Source of the DNA: Membranipora membranacea
Lineage: Eukaryota; Bryozoa; Gymnolaemata; Cheilostomatida; Membraniporidae
NCBI GenBank assembly: GCA_914767715.1
Contig: OU612074.1
Span: 1,751,501 to 1,815,500, forward strand
Length of the DNA stretch: 64,000 nt
Direction of reading: 5' to 3'
Of this stretch, positions 11,803 through 23,813 are shown in pieces (the stretch's first letter is position 1; the number at the start of each line of letters is the position of its first letter). The notes under the pieces were generated by a model, which was given only the letters and a program-made list of their open reading frames with translations, ran no database searches and was not told the origin of the DNA. A program made the position numbers and the translations under genes.

Positions 11803-12439
11803 CCTTGGAATGGCTACATGCCAGAATTCTGAAAATACCACTGCTCAAACAAATGCCTCAACAAATGAGGCACTCGGCCTTTATATCTGACATTGGTAGT
11901 TTACGAGTGTTCTAAAGTAATTGAGGTAAGAATTGAGGTAGGAAGTACAAAAATTTCCATGCATTGGTACGATGGACCTAGCTTACGGTGTTGCCTCTAG
12001 CTAGTGCTGTGCACTTTGGATAAGAACCTTATTATGTATTTATTCAATTTTATTTCAAATAGCCCTGCCTCCACCTTGCGTAGGAAGAGGGTGTCTAACT
12101 CCGCTCACCTATCAGCTAAAGATCCAATGTTATTTAAGTTACGGCATTCAGTTATGCTATCAGTTTTATTCAACCTGTGAATCCATCGGAGGGCATTGTT
12201 TGGACCTTCTCAATGATATTTGTAACACCTACTGTGTGTTATGATCAAGGAGTTGTAGGTCTACAACTCCTTGGTTATGATCAAGAAAGGATTGTCCGAG
12301 TTTGAGAATTGCATATGAAATACCCCAACTCAAACAATTGATGAATGATATACATTTCAATTGGTATCAAATATAGAGATTAATTAAATCTCATTTATAT
12401 ATTCCATTTTCTCTTTCCAATTTTTAAATTTGCTTCTTT

Positions 12440-12586
12440 CAGAAATGAAAATGTTTTGCTCACTACAATAATTATACTCAACTAATATACCAAGCGAGGG
12501 GGTATTACTGATATGCCTTATATAATTCTAGTAAACTAAGGTATCTAATGCTGATTCTAGTGAGCAAAATATTTTTCATTTCTAAT
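12440..12586. repeat. Small MITE-like inverted repeat
   Basis: AGAAATGAAAATGTTTTGCT at 12442-12461 is matched in inverted order near 12558-12583 (AGCAAAATATTTTTCATTTC). The spacer is about 95 bp. It lies just upstream of OXA1L exon 1. Confidence 0.5.
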
Positions 12587-12639
12587 GTATGCCATAATCA
12601 TTTGCAGGCCAAGGTGGAATTTTTGTGATTCTACCATCA

Positions 12640-15600
12640 ATGATGAGGGTTTCAACACTGCATGCAGTCACCAAGCTTACAAATTCTCAATGGGCATTAT
12701 GCAGATCTGTAAGTAGCATCCAGGAAAGCTTAAAGTAAATCGGCTTAAACATGAATAGGCCTAACTAACAGTTACTATGTGTCATAATTATTATATTATT
12801 TATATTTCAATTTCAAAAATAGTAGTAACTGTACAACTACATGTTATGATATTCTCTATTATTCATTACAAAATAAAGTACAGTTGTGAAATACCCTTTA
12901 CCAGTGGTTCCTACATATCGTAGCAGCGGGTGGATTGTGTATACACTCAAATAAGTGTAGCAAAAGTAGAGAGCTGAGCCTAGTATACACGCGCCCCAGC
13001 ATGCAATCACATGAATCCAACATGCATTCAGACAAGCACACTTTGCCTGCCATTGTACTCCTTTGTTCACCAAACAAAAGGCCTTTTGTTACACAACTCT
13101 CATAGGTGCAGTGGGGCATGTCTCCCTGGCATCGGCCCCCAGGGCTTATCCAACATACTACAGCATAGGTGTACTTTATTTTGTAATGTATTATTATTAT
13201 TATAATTCCCTATTACTATTAACTCCCCATCCCCCTCCATTCATAGGCAGGCTGTCTTCTAAGCTGAATCTAGCCTAAACCTGAAGGCAGGGAGTGGGAC
13301 ATATGTTTTATGTAGGTGTATTTATCTGGGCCAAGCAGCAATGAATCTATAAGTACGGTGTAGTTCAGTTGCCCTACAGTTAGGATGGTTTCACTGGTAA
13401 AGATTTATTATAACAACCTAAATTCACTGCTCTGTATCTCCAACACTGCCAACAAGACTTCATTTAGCTGGTAGCTAGTGATCTCTAACAGCATCAATGT
13501 TCCTGCCAGACATATCTGATCTGCATCACTGTAATGCTTCTTTGCTCTATCGATCTACGATGTGCTCAAGAGAAGATTTGCTGGTTTTGGGAATTCTTCT
13601 ATGGTGTCTCTTACGTTTTTTTTATGTTGATCTGTGTGCAAAGACATCTACATTCATCTGTGCGTCAGTGCTTGTGTGTATGTTGTTCCCCTTGCCATTC
13701 ACTACTGGTATTATAAAAGTCATAGTGATTTTGTGAATAACTAAGAGAGCAGTGAGATTGATGATGTCTCTGTATTTTAAACTAGGGTGAAGTAGCTCAG
13801 AGTAGTCTAGACTTGTAAAGTTTATGTACATGTTGTCTCTATCATCAGGCCAATCACATTAAACGGTTGCCATTGTGAGTAGGCCTAGGCCTATTATTTA
13901 TAAGCTCATTGCGATTTTACTCGTTTACATTTACAGCTGATCCCGAGTGTACAGTGCAGACACTACAGCATTCAGTCATCAAACAATTATAGATCCCACA
14001 CACCGAGCTGTCCACAGGAGAAGATAACTCGCTCAACAGCAGCAGCTGCTCATATACTATCATCAGCCCAATATGGCATCGCGTCATATCCTCCTCACAG
14101 CTTCTCATGTCGATATAAATCAGATGTTACAGTGCCGTCACCTCCACCGGCGGTAGGTAGCAGATTTCAATGGTACAGCACTAGGGTGATACCTCATGCC
14201 ATGCCATCGATGACAAAAGGGGGTGGGGTAATTTCTAATGCTACACATATTTTTACTGCTAACAATTCATCACCCTGCTATAGTAAAACACTTTTCTTAT
14301 TTAAACTGTAAGGTATTCATCACCTTTTTTTCAGCAAGTTTTTTACCCACCAAAGAAAGTAATTTGAAAGAGTTTTATCCAGTATGTTGTGAAATTTGGT
14401 AACATATGATGACCTAAAAGGTCCGTAACCTGTAAAGTATATTGATCATATTTAAATACTCCAAACACTGCTTCTATCTGAAGCTGTAAGTTTCTAACCA
14501 TTCCATAGCACGGTGTGATCAATTGTGAAATCCGACCGGTAAATCTAGGGGAGGCAGGGACGCTCTGCCTCCCCTAGGATGGTGAATATAGTGGGCTTGA
14601 AATGCTATGATTGAATATTGCATGTCCATGTCATGTTTATAACACTTTAGACACTGGAGATTGGGGAGTAAGGATGAGCTCGAAATACCAACCTGATGTT
14701 ACATCATACCCTCACAGAATTTTACTCCCCTACCACTTTTCTTAAACTACGGCCCTGGAAATTCATCATTATATGTGATGATATCATATATATATAAGAC
14801 ATATGATGATAAATTTCACAACTGTATATGTGTATATTGTGTGTATATTATTCACAGGCCTCACCCATCACTGATGCCGGTCTAGTTAGTGGAGGTACTG
14901 AGATAATACCAGAGCCTCCCTCCGCTGAAGTGGCCGACGTTGTCATACAACAGCTCACTGCTCTCGGAGAGCCCACACTATCCAGTCTGGGTCTGGTCAC
15001 AAACACACCATCAGGATTCGTCAGATATCTATTAGAAAATATACATGTCTACGCAGATCTGCCCTGGTGGGGAACATTTGCTGCTTGTAAGTAGCTTATG
15101 GTATATCAGGTAGATTGACTTCAGTAAGAGTGTGTAGGGATTAACTGATTAAATATTCTATGGTTGGGAGAAAATGGTTTTAGGAAGTGTTCGAAAATCA
15201 TTATAAATTGACATTGACACTAATCAATGAAGGTCATGCATAGCTTGTATATATTGAAAACAAAGGATTTAACCTATCATATGTGATTATAGTTTAACCA
15301 AAATTGGTATGAAACCCGACACCTCATCATGTTTCTGTCTGTATATGCTAAAACAATAGAATAAAAAATTAGATCAAAGTTTTTTTAGTTGCCCTCTCCT
15401 TGACATTGGGTAGATAACCCCTTTAATTCAGTTTGATTTGATTCATCTGTATTTTGGAAAAATCTTCCCCTGCATACTTATTTTGATGGAAATGACAGAA
15501 TTATTCCGTTTTGCTCGTGGGTTTTATAGACTTGATACTTATAATCATGACAACACATGACAGATACAGTGCCGTTTTTACACACTAGGTCACTTTTCCT

Positions 15601-18600
15601 CTGACCATAAAACCTTATAACAGGGTGTATAGTGGGTAGTTAGATTGAAGTAAACTTGCTTTATCCTTCAAGCTGCAAGTGTGAATCCTACTTATTACAG
15701 ATATTCTCTGTAATGACGAGCTAGTCTTTTTACAAGCGCTTTGCTTAAAAAAACCTGCTTGATTGCCTATAACTTTAAATTGAGTTTATGCAACACACAA
15801 TATTTTTTAATAATAATATTTTCAATTAATATAATATATTATATATATATACCATATATATATTATACTTTATATATTATATAAAGTATTACATTCTTAT
15901 ATATAAAACATATAATATTTTATGTTTTATATATAAGAATATATATAATAAATATATTATTGTTTATCTCTTGTAGTTGCGGTTGCTCTCAGGCTAGTCA
16001 TGATGCCTGTACAGGCCTGGTCGCTAAGACAGAATGTTAAAGCACAGAATACCTTACCTGAATATCAAAAGTTAGCCACACAGTATCAACAGGCTCTTCA
16101 ATCCAGTAACACACTTAAAGGTAATCTTCATAAACAATTGAATTCTTTCATTATAATTATATATATATATATAAACTTGTGTCCATTTATAGTCTCATTA
16201 CCCTGTGGTACCATGTGAGAAACCTTGGTGTTGCTTGGTTATTTTTTGTTTCCAGTATCAGTACGGGTCTACGGACTGGATCACGAATATATATTTATAT
16301 AATATATATATTTAAATGAATTCATAAGTTTATGGTCATGTTGAAAATACGATATTTTTTAAACTGTCATCTCTGGAGTGCTTGTCTGAGGATCTGAACA
16401 AACTGGAGTACTAGATGTGCCTGTCTTCACGTTGTTTAGAATCTGATCAGTTTGGCTAAATGGAGCGGATAGTAACTAGTAACTAACTCGTCCACCAGTT
16501 TGTTCAGATCCTCAGACAAGCACACCAGAGATGACAGTTTAAAGAATTATGTGTATTTAACATAACCATAAGCATATAATTCATTTGCATATAAAATATA
16601 TATTACATATATATATAATCTGGTTGTTGACGGTTTTATCTGAATTCTAGGATCACTCTGCTAGTGGGTACAGCTTCATGATTTCTTATCTCAGATGACG
16701 GAGAAAGTTTTTATTTTCGGAATCAGCCAACTAGGAAATACTGCTGGCTTAGCAGGCACCATTTTTGATCAAATAATCCACCAAATCCGAATAATTGATT
16801 TGACAAAATGTTCGGCTAATAGATTGTCGCTTTACTTTCAGCAATGCACATAGAGATGAAACTTAAGGAACACACAGCCAAACATGGGATGGTGAAGCCT
16901 TATGAAGTCTTCTTACCTTCGATTGTACAGGTGAGATATAGAATTTCCCGATCAGAGTAAAGTATTCACGGGAGGAAAGTTTCATCTTAGCGTGTTTTCT
17001 GATAGAGCTTAATTTGATTCTTATTAATACACACACCAAAGATAGCAATAATTAAGCGCTAGCTAACATTAAGCCACCCGAAACTGGTCAAACCATAGAC
17101 TGAATAATAAACCTAGACAGGAAACTAAATGGAGCATTAGCATTGAGGCACTGAGGCACTTAATTGTGAGCGACGTAACAACATTGGAAGGTGATGCTAT
17201 CATTGATTTACTGTCCACAATCCAGGTTTTTTGTTGATAACTCGATCAATTTTGATTTAATATTGAGTTTGAAAATTCGATACTTATTTTAGGAAAAAAA
17301 AAAGATTTTTGAAGATGAAATAACATCAAGTTAATGACAAGATGCTGCTGATCGTAAAGCAATTTTCAAACTCAACATCCGAGCAAAATTGGTATCAACA
17401 AAAGTCCTGGATTATGGCCAGTAACTCGATGATAATACTAATTCCACTACACCTTCCGATGGCGTTACGACGCCCAAAATTAAGATCCTCACTTCAGCTG
17501 TATATGGTGTCCTGTCTAGGTTTATTATTAAGTTTATGGGTCAAACTCAATTGTAGCTTACATTTACTCCCTTCTCTTCAGTCTTCGTGATAGATCAAGA
17601 AGCTTACTTCTGTCTTTTTTTTGATAATTATTGTAAAGCATAAAAAAATAGCTTGTTAGGACCAGCTGAATCTCAGTTTTTGTAGCCTGTTGACATTCCT
17701 AGTATTAAACTGACTACTCGTTCAATTCGATATCGATATTGTTTACATGCCTCTACAAAGTACCAGCTATAAAGCAGTCACTTTCTACATTAATAGCTGT
17801 GAAAGAGTTCATAATAACTATCTCACTGGGTGCGGACTTTGTAGTCATGCGGCAGCAGTTGCCGGAATTAACAGATTAGGCCAGAAGCAGCCTAGCAATA
17901 ACTGCTCTTAAAAAAAATGGCACGGACAATTTTTGATGGCAGGAAAATGATCGCATATTATACTTCATTGATGTTTCTTCTGTAAAATTCACCGGGTGTA
18001 CCCAGTTATAGTGGTCATATTTAGAAATTAAAAGGTGTTTTGTTTTTGCATTATATGTGTGGGGACATAACTCCTATTCTGTGTAATCTTACTTATCTAA
18101 TCTTCAGGGAATTCCAGGTTGAAACTGCATTGTGGGGAATTTGTTGTCTTGCCAATTTATGTTAAGAATTCAATAAAAGGTGTTTCTAGGATGGAACAAC
18201 GTGCTGAATCAAAAATTAAGGGTGTACCCAGTTGAAGCAATCATGTCAGCGGCAGCTTATTCTCATTTCTTCTAAAAATTACTTTTAATGAGTGAAATTT
18301 TAAGAGTTTAAATAAAAGGTGTTTCAAGGGAAAAACAACGTGCTGAAAATAAAAAAATATGGGTGTAACGTAGAACAAGTTTGGTCCATTTGCCTGCATT
18401 CCGAGTGGTTCCCGATTCACTGGTCACGCCGTCTAGTGTACCAAATCGTAGCAATCATGTCAGCGGAAGACCGGCAGCGCGGCAGCATATCGCAATTTTT
18501 CTCAAAATCACTAATAATAAGTGAAATGGTACGAGTTTAAAACAAGGGTATATGTAGGGTAGAACAACGTGCTGAATCCAAAACTGAGAGTGTACCTGGT

Positions 18601-21600
18601 TGTAGCAATCATGTCAGCGGCAGCGTGGCAGCATACCTGCAATTTTTTCACAATCGGTGAGGTAAGTGAAATGTTAAGTGATTAATATGGTCAGCAGGAA
18701 ACACGACTTTACATGATTTTACCAAGATATTCTATCACATCATTTTAAGAGGTGGTCATCGACAGCACTACATCTCAACGAGAACAAGACAAAAAGCAGC
18801 CTAGGCGTAAGGCTGCTCAAAACATGATAGCGTGAGACAATTTTGATCCCAAATATTCACACTATTGACATGTGATTAGTGGGAAGTAAAGAGTTTGATG
18901 CAGTTGACACAAGTCAAGACTATAGTCCTGGGTTCTACATAGTATATGTTTTATCATTGCATGAGGTGGTTGGTTAGAGACAGCGCTACAAGATATTCCC
19001 ATATTATGTCATTAGCATGTTAGGAAAGTATGCGAAGCTTGTATATCTAAGTTTTTCAGACTCTGACAGTTGGGTTTCTTTCTGAAAAGTGAGGCACGCA
19101 TTGAACTCTTTGCTCATGTGTTATGCAAAAGATATCCAGCCGAAAAATGACATAAGAGGCAATTGAAACATCAAAAATGTTGTTTGTAATTGCCCCAAGA
19201 CAGTGGTCTTAAGACCATACAATATCATACTAGTCCCATAAGAAGTTTTTCATAGTTCAGTTGAAATTTTTCAATGCTGGTGCTCAGTGCTGATCTAACA
19301 CGAGCAGACTTCTCTACAAGTTTACTTGGTGAATTAATTGCCAATTAATTGTCAACAAAATCCCACAATGCAACTTCAACCTGGAATTCCCTGATGATTA
19401 GATTACTTAGATTACACAGAATAGGAGTTTTTTCCCCACACATATTATGCCAAAATAAAACACCTTTTAATTTCTAAATATGACCACTACAACTGGGTAC
19501 ACCCGGTGAATTTTACAGAACATACACCAATGAAGTATAAAACGTGATCAGTATCCTGCCATCAAATATTGTCCGTGCCATAACAACTTATGCTATAGCT
19601 GCTTCTGGGCCAAATTGCTTCATTTTTAAATTTGATACTAGTTTATGCGCTTAAAGGGTGTAGGGATAGCTGGGAGTAGCATTATCAACCACTTTCCCAA
19701 GTAGTAGTTGATAATTAAATGCTACTACCAGCTGTCCCTACACCGTTTAATCGCTTAAACAACGTTGATACCATTTCAGTTCTCAGTATTTGCAAGTTGT
19801 CTGACAGCCATAAGAGGGCTGGCTAATCTACCCGTGGAGTCGATGATGACAGGTGGTACGTTATGGTTCACTGATCTTACTATCGCTGACCCCTACTGCT
19901 TGCTGCCACTAATGACCGCATCAACTTTACTGCTCAATTTGGAGGTTAGTGCTACTCTGCGCATGTGCGAACTGTTGAGACATACGCTCGTCTCTGCAGC
20001 ATAGGGCCTAAACTAATTCACCTAAACAGAGTACCCGAATTGGGAAAACAAGGGAAACCCATAATTAAGAAATATTTGGGCCTAAATGGAACACTGGCTT
20101 TGATATCTTTAAACCTTGAACCCTGGGAGTTGCCTTTCTTGATGGAACGCAGCGCCACCACCGCTGTGCTGCAGAGATAGACTATGTCACAAGGCTCTCC
20201 TGCAGGCAGAGTAGGTTAGTGCTTTAAATAGTGAAATACATAAACAATGTACCTCATACTTTATGGGGGAACAAGTGGTAATACTTTGAGAAGCAAGAAG
20301 GGCGGCATGGTTCCTTCCCTACACTGTTATTGACATTGGAGGTTAAACCTTATGTATGCCTACAAAGTTTCAGTGTGACAGAGATATATAAATACAGGAT
20401 ACGACATGCACACTGTAGGCGTGAAGTGGTCAGGGTTCTTGTCCACCTGCCCTTCCATTTTTTGATGATGAACAAGAACGGACATGAAACATGCCCAATA
20501 TGCTCTATTCAAACGGCTCTAACAGCAGTGTTAAAACGCAAAAGTGTATGTCGAGCACTTTGGTGAAAAAACCGTCCATATCAAAGCAATCTCAATTTCA
20601 AAGTGCGAATTCCCAAGGTCTAGAAGGGCTAGAGTATGTTATCTCCCCTGCAATAGATTAACACTCAAATGATGATCCACTAACAGTATAAACGTAAGTT
20701 TAGCCCTTAGTTTTTGTACTTGGAAAACGGTCATGTCATTTAATAAAGTCCTTGTGAGAGCAAATTTAGTTTTTGTTCATTGCTATGCGATTACTTTGAT
20801 ATGAACAGTGATTTTGTTAACTTTCCTAAACACTTTAGGATGGACCGGGCAAGATTTTCTACACACCTCTGATGTTTTGCAATATTATCTTTTTCACCAA
20901 TGGAGAGTAACTCCAAATGTAGACTCAAGCATACATTCCACCTGCTGAAACACAAAATATGATTATATTTCCTTGATTCGTGAAGCCTTGTATAGGTATA
21001 GGGGAAATCACGGACATGTTGTTACTAAGCAGGATATTACCGTAGTACTCACATGCTTCTCTCCATGGTTTTTCACTCATAACCTCTGGCCTAAATTGTC
21101 AATCACCTTCTTACTTTCACATTATATCCATCAATGTATCAAATTACATATTGCAAAGTTTGAGGAAGAATGAGCATAACTTCCTGAGATATAGCCAGAT
21201 ACAAAATGCTCTTCTCAATTCTGTTTTTTTCCTTATTTTGATGGCTCCCTGCAGGTCACATGACTTGTCACCAACGCAATGTGTAGTGACCTAGTTGTTT
21301 GTTATTTGACAGCTTGGTGCTGAAGGATTATCTACTAAGACTTTGTCGACGAAGGCAAAGTGGGGTATGAGGGCGGGAGTGTGTATATTTATACCTGCGC
21401 TCATGATATATCAATCTTCAGTAAGTATACAGGGCTATATATCAATCTTCAGTAAGTATAAAGGGCTATATATCAATCTTCAGTAAGTATACAGGGCTAT
21501 ATATCAATCTTCAGTAAGTATACAGGGCTATATATCAATCTTCATTAAGTATACAGGGCTATATATCCATCACTGTCATTGAAACTGAGACTAGTCCCTT

Positions 21601-23813
21601 CACATGTGCACATGTGTACATCTGTTCCTTGATTTGATTTGCGTTGAGTTGATTTAAGTACCTTACGAGCCACCGCCCCTAATTTTCGGTGGTTACTCTT
21701 GATTCCTTATGACGGTTCTCTAGCCACATGAATTAAGATACATACATGCAACAATATCATACTGACTCTCGTGATCTGACTGGGCATGTAGATCACTGAT
21801 AAACTAGACTATCATTACCACAAAGCAGGTGTCGTAAGGCTAAGTATGCATCATGCGTGACTTCAATTTGCGCATGTGCAAGAACATTGAGTTTAGTTTG
21901 GGTTCTGATTACAACTTTGGAAAGGGGAAATGGGATATTCCCTGCATAAACTGTCAATCAAAATCAGCTAATAATGACAAGAAAGGATAACTATTAATAA
22001 CAAATCCGCTGCATGTCACCAGAGCAGGTAGCCAATCAGATGGCTTCGGAATTCCGAGACTCAATTTTGCAGAGATCAGCTCATGCCCAGAGCTGAGCAT
22101 GCGCAGAATGCAACAATATATCACATGACCCAGGTGTAACAAACCTGCAGACTATACACCAAACTACCAGAGAACGGTGAGCCCAAAGATGAAAACTCCT
22201 GTACCAAGGCAAATTCAAGCCTGACATCCTCCCAGCAAAGTTTGGAATGGACATCTTTCAGAATTTTTTCTCTGCAATGATAGTTTACCTGGTGTTGATT
22301 TATTTGTTTCATTGTTTTTACAGGCGCTAGCGGTTTACTGGTTTTTCTCTAACACATTGGCGGTAACAGTCAGCTCTCTTATGAAAACTCCTAAACTAAA
22401 GGCCAAACTCGGGATACCCGACATCGTCAAGAGAAATGAGGCTGATAAACACACTAAACCGACTACGGAGACGAAGTGGGAACAAATGAAAAGATGTGAG
22501 TAATAGTTGTCTTTTATTTACTCTGCGCTATTGTAATCTGGGGAACAGACTTTGATGTTCAGTTAGTTTTGTGCGCTCATTCGGTGGCGGGATGCTGGCA
22601 GAAGCATTTCATTATCAACCACTTTCCCCATCTTGGTTAATAATGCAACGCCTCTACCAACATACCGCCACCGTCTGAGCGCACAAAACTAATGTTCAGT
22701 AAGTCTGAGTCCCATGACAATTATAGAATCATCAAAAAGGTTCCACTTTGTGATAATTTGTAAATGAATCGTTTTAAGATTTTAGCTGCAAAAGTTTGCA
22801 TGTCTGCGGAAGAACAAGTAGTAATGATTGTCTTCTGAAAATCGTTATGTTACTCTCCGTATATCTATAATAGGGATGTTGAACTTATGCTGCAACCTGG
22901 TATAGATTTGGAATTATGTCCTCAGCCATACTAGAAAATGCAGAAATTTAAATGCTTCAATTGGGAGTTGCCCTCTCTACTACAATGGGAGGACAACCTA
23001 TCAAATTTGATACAGTTGCATCAGGGAGGGAGGTTGCATGCTGGTCTATCTTTAGATTTGCAGAGAACAAAGGAGTTCTTCATATAGGTGGGAATAGTGT
23101 TCGGTCTTAGAGCGACTCAAAGTTAAAATGACTGTGAAGGAATCAAGTTTATAGTATCATTCTGGAGTTCTCAGTCTAATTTAGAAAACCGCCATAAAGT
23201 TCATTAACAACATACGGCCCAGTGTCAACTCATTCTCACTAGATGTGAAGGTACTATGAAGGTACTATTTTAATGAAAGTATATACAAAATAGTACCTTC
23301 ACAGCTCAACTTTGAGGGAAAATCAGTTGAAACTGGGCTACTTGCTGTTAATAAATCTTATAGCAGTTTTCTTGATTAAACTGAGAACTCTTAAATGAAA
23401 CAAAAAACCTGATTCCTTCACAATCACTTTAGGCTACCTGGGTGATCTGAAGCCATTATTGGCTGTGCCGTGTACTTTCACCTATAACCTATTACCTTTC
23501 ACATCGACCAGTCAGGTGACATGATGTTTTATAATGATTACGATTAGGGATTAGGAAAGTTGACCTTGAACTTGGGACGTTTTCATAATGGTGGCCTTTT
23601 TCTTTCCTGACCATTATAAGTCTGGCCATTTTTATTCCTTGGCCATATTCATTTTGAATCGTTATATTTACAGCTATACAGGAGAACAGAATACAGGCGG
23701 CAAAGGGTAATGAAGAGTTAGCTAACGCTCAGATGTTTAGAGATGCAGCACAGCAAGCTAAAGTAAAGACATTTAAATATGACCCTACAAAGGCTGCTGT
23801 CAGCAAGAAATAG
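12640..23813 (+). CDS. OXA1L: Mitochondrial inner-membrane insertase OXA1L, nine exons
   Basis: Exons: 12640-12708, 13937-14152, 14858-15086, 15977-16120, 16842-16930, 19780-19944, 21313-21420, 22324-22495, 23674-23813. All borders are GT-AG, phases match, total 1332 nt (443 codons plus stop), close to vertebrate OXA1L (about 435). YidC/Oxa1/Alb3 family; inserts membrane proteins, including mitochondrially encoded ones, from the matrix side of the inner membrane. Exons 1-2 give a Met-, Ser- and Arg-rich presequence. Exons 3-4 give LPWWGTFA and VALRLVMMPVQAWSLRQN, the first core helix. Exon 6 gives LTAIRGLANLPVESMMTGG and LWFTDLTIADPYCLLPLMTA. Exons 7-8 give the last helices (CIFIPALMIYQSS, ALAVYWFFSNTLAVTVSSL). 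Exon 9 is a Gln/Lys-rich matrix tail. Exon 1 is the least certain. The start is the first of two adjacent ATGs. AATAAA lies at 24212. Introns are full of foldback elements. Confidence 0.95.
14546..14757 (+). repeat. Dispersed repeat copy 1 (hairpin head, CTCCCCTACCA tail)
   Basis: Begins with an imperfect palindrome around CTAGGGGAGGCAGGGACGCT and ends TACTCCCCTACCACTTTTC followed by TTAAACTACGGCC. A second copy at 58438-58682 has the same head and tail in the same order, and a tail-only copy is at 34678-34722. Non-coding. Lies in OXA1L intron 2. Confidence 0.6.
15795..15960. repeat. AT-only palindromic tract next to OXA1L exon 4
   Basis: About 165 bp almost purely A and T. CATTCTTATATATAAAACAT pairs with ATGTTTTATATATAAGAATA a short distance away. 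It ends about 16 bp before the exon 4 acceptor. Confidence 0.6.
16305..16605. mobile_element. Palindromic MITE in OXA1L intron 4
   Basis: Arms of about 110 bp: AAACTGTCATCTCTGG, GTGCTTGTCTGAGGATCTG and AACAAACTGG at 16360-16412 recur in inverted order at 16493-16545. The outer parts match more loosely (TTTATGGTCATGTT against AACATAACCATAAG). AT-rich flanks. No ORF. Confidence 0.75.
17872..19622. mobile_element. 1.75-kb non-autonomous element with about 280-bp TIRs in OXA1L intron 5
   Basis: Left arm 17872-18165 and right arm about 19350-19622 are close inverted copies sharing AGAAGCAGC, TGGCACGGACAAT, ACACCTTTTAATTTCTAAAT, TGTGTAATCT and GGGAATTCCAGGTTGAA. Inside the left half is a run of three diverged direct repeats (about 18165-18300, 18310-18540, 18541-18690), each with AACAACGTGCTGAA and AGCAATCATGTCAGCGG. 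Long TIRs with subterminal repeats and no transposase suggest a non-autonomous foldback-type DNA transposon. The second unit has an extra segment near 18376-18445 related to the MITE at 42744. Confidence 0.75.
19656..19752. mobile_element. 97-bp hairpin MITE just before OXA1L exon 6
   Basis: TTAAAGGGTGTAGGGATAGC with GGGAGTAGCATTATCAAC at the left pairs with the reverse complement at the right end (CTACCAGCTGTCCCTACACC). The apical sequence CATTATCAACCACTTTCCC is shared with the MITE at 22562. Lies 27 bp before the exon 6 acceptor region. Confidence 0.65.
20567..20845. mobile_element. Foldback MITE family 1, copy A (internally deleted)
   Basis: Shares ATATCAAAGCAATCTC, TCAAAGTGCGAA, GGTCTAGAAGGG and TATGTTATCTCCCCTG with copies at 43340, 50093 and 50905. 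It ends with the inverted arm CTTTGATATGAACAGTG. It is shorter than the others (missing much of the central part). In OXA1L intron 6. Confidence 0.7.
21421..21575 (+). repeat. 31-bp tandem repeat carrying duplicated splice donors
   Basis: Five units of 31 bp start at 21421, 21452, 21483, 21514 and 21545. Each of the first four begins GTAAGTATA and ends ATATATCAATCTTCA. That 15-nt end is identical to the last 15 nt of OXA1L exon 7 (21406-21420), so the unit is a copy of exon end plus donor. The fifth unit has TTAAGT, destroying the donor. Confidence 0.9.
22562..22696. mobile_element. MITE with 17-bp perfect TIRs and 7-8-bp target-site duplication
   Basis: TTAGTTTTGTGCGCTCA at the left is the exact reverse complement of TGAGCGCACAAAACTAA at the right. 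TGTTCAG (ATGTTCAG with one-base ambiguity) flanks both ends. About 130 bp, hairpin-forming, no ORF. An 8-bp duplication would fit hAT-type transposition. In OXA1L intron 8. Confidence 0.85.
23126..23434. mobile_element. Palindromic MITE in OXA1L intron 8
   Basis: Arms of about 140 bp. The left has GTGAAGGAATCAAGTTT, AGTTCTCAGTCTAAT, AACAACATACGGCCCAGT and GAAGGTACTAT. The right carries the inverted counterparts (AATCACTTTAGG border, ACTGGGCTACTTGCTGTTAA, ATAGTACCTTCACAGC). Non-coding. Confidence 0.7.

Larger units (their letters stand above)
7980..11885 (+). mobile_element. Near full-length CR1/L2-like non-LTR retrotransposon, inactive
   Basis: Two overlapping ORFs in the non-LTR order: ORF1 (8117-9100) with a PHD-type zinc finger, then ORF2 (from 9049) with an APE-type endonuclease and reverse transcriptase. 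The 5' leader begins near 7980 and the 3' tail runs past 11802, with AATTGAGGTA repeated near 11920-11940. The ORF1/ORF2 overlap of about 52 bp is normal for this group. ORF2 is broken by frameshifts and stops and has a mutated catalytic motif, so the copy cannot move itself. Exact ends and target-site duplication were not resolved. Confidence 0.85.
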
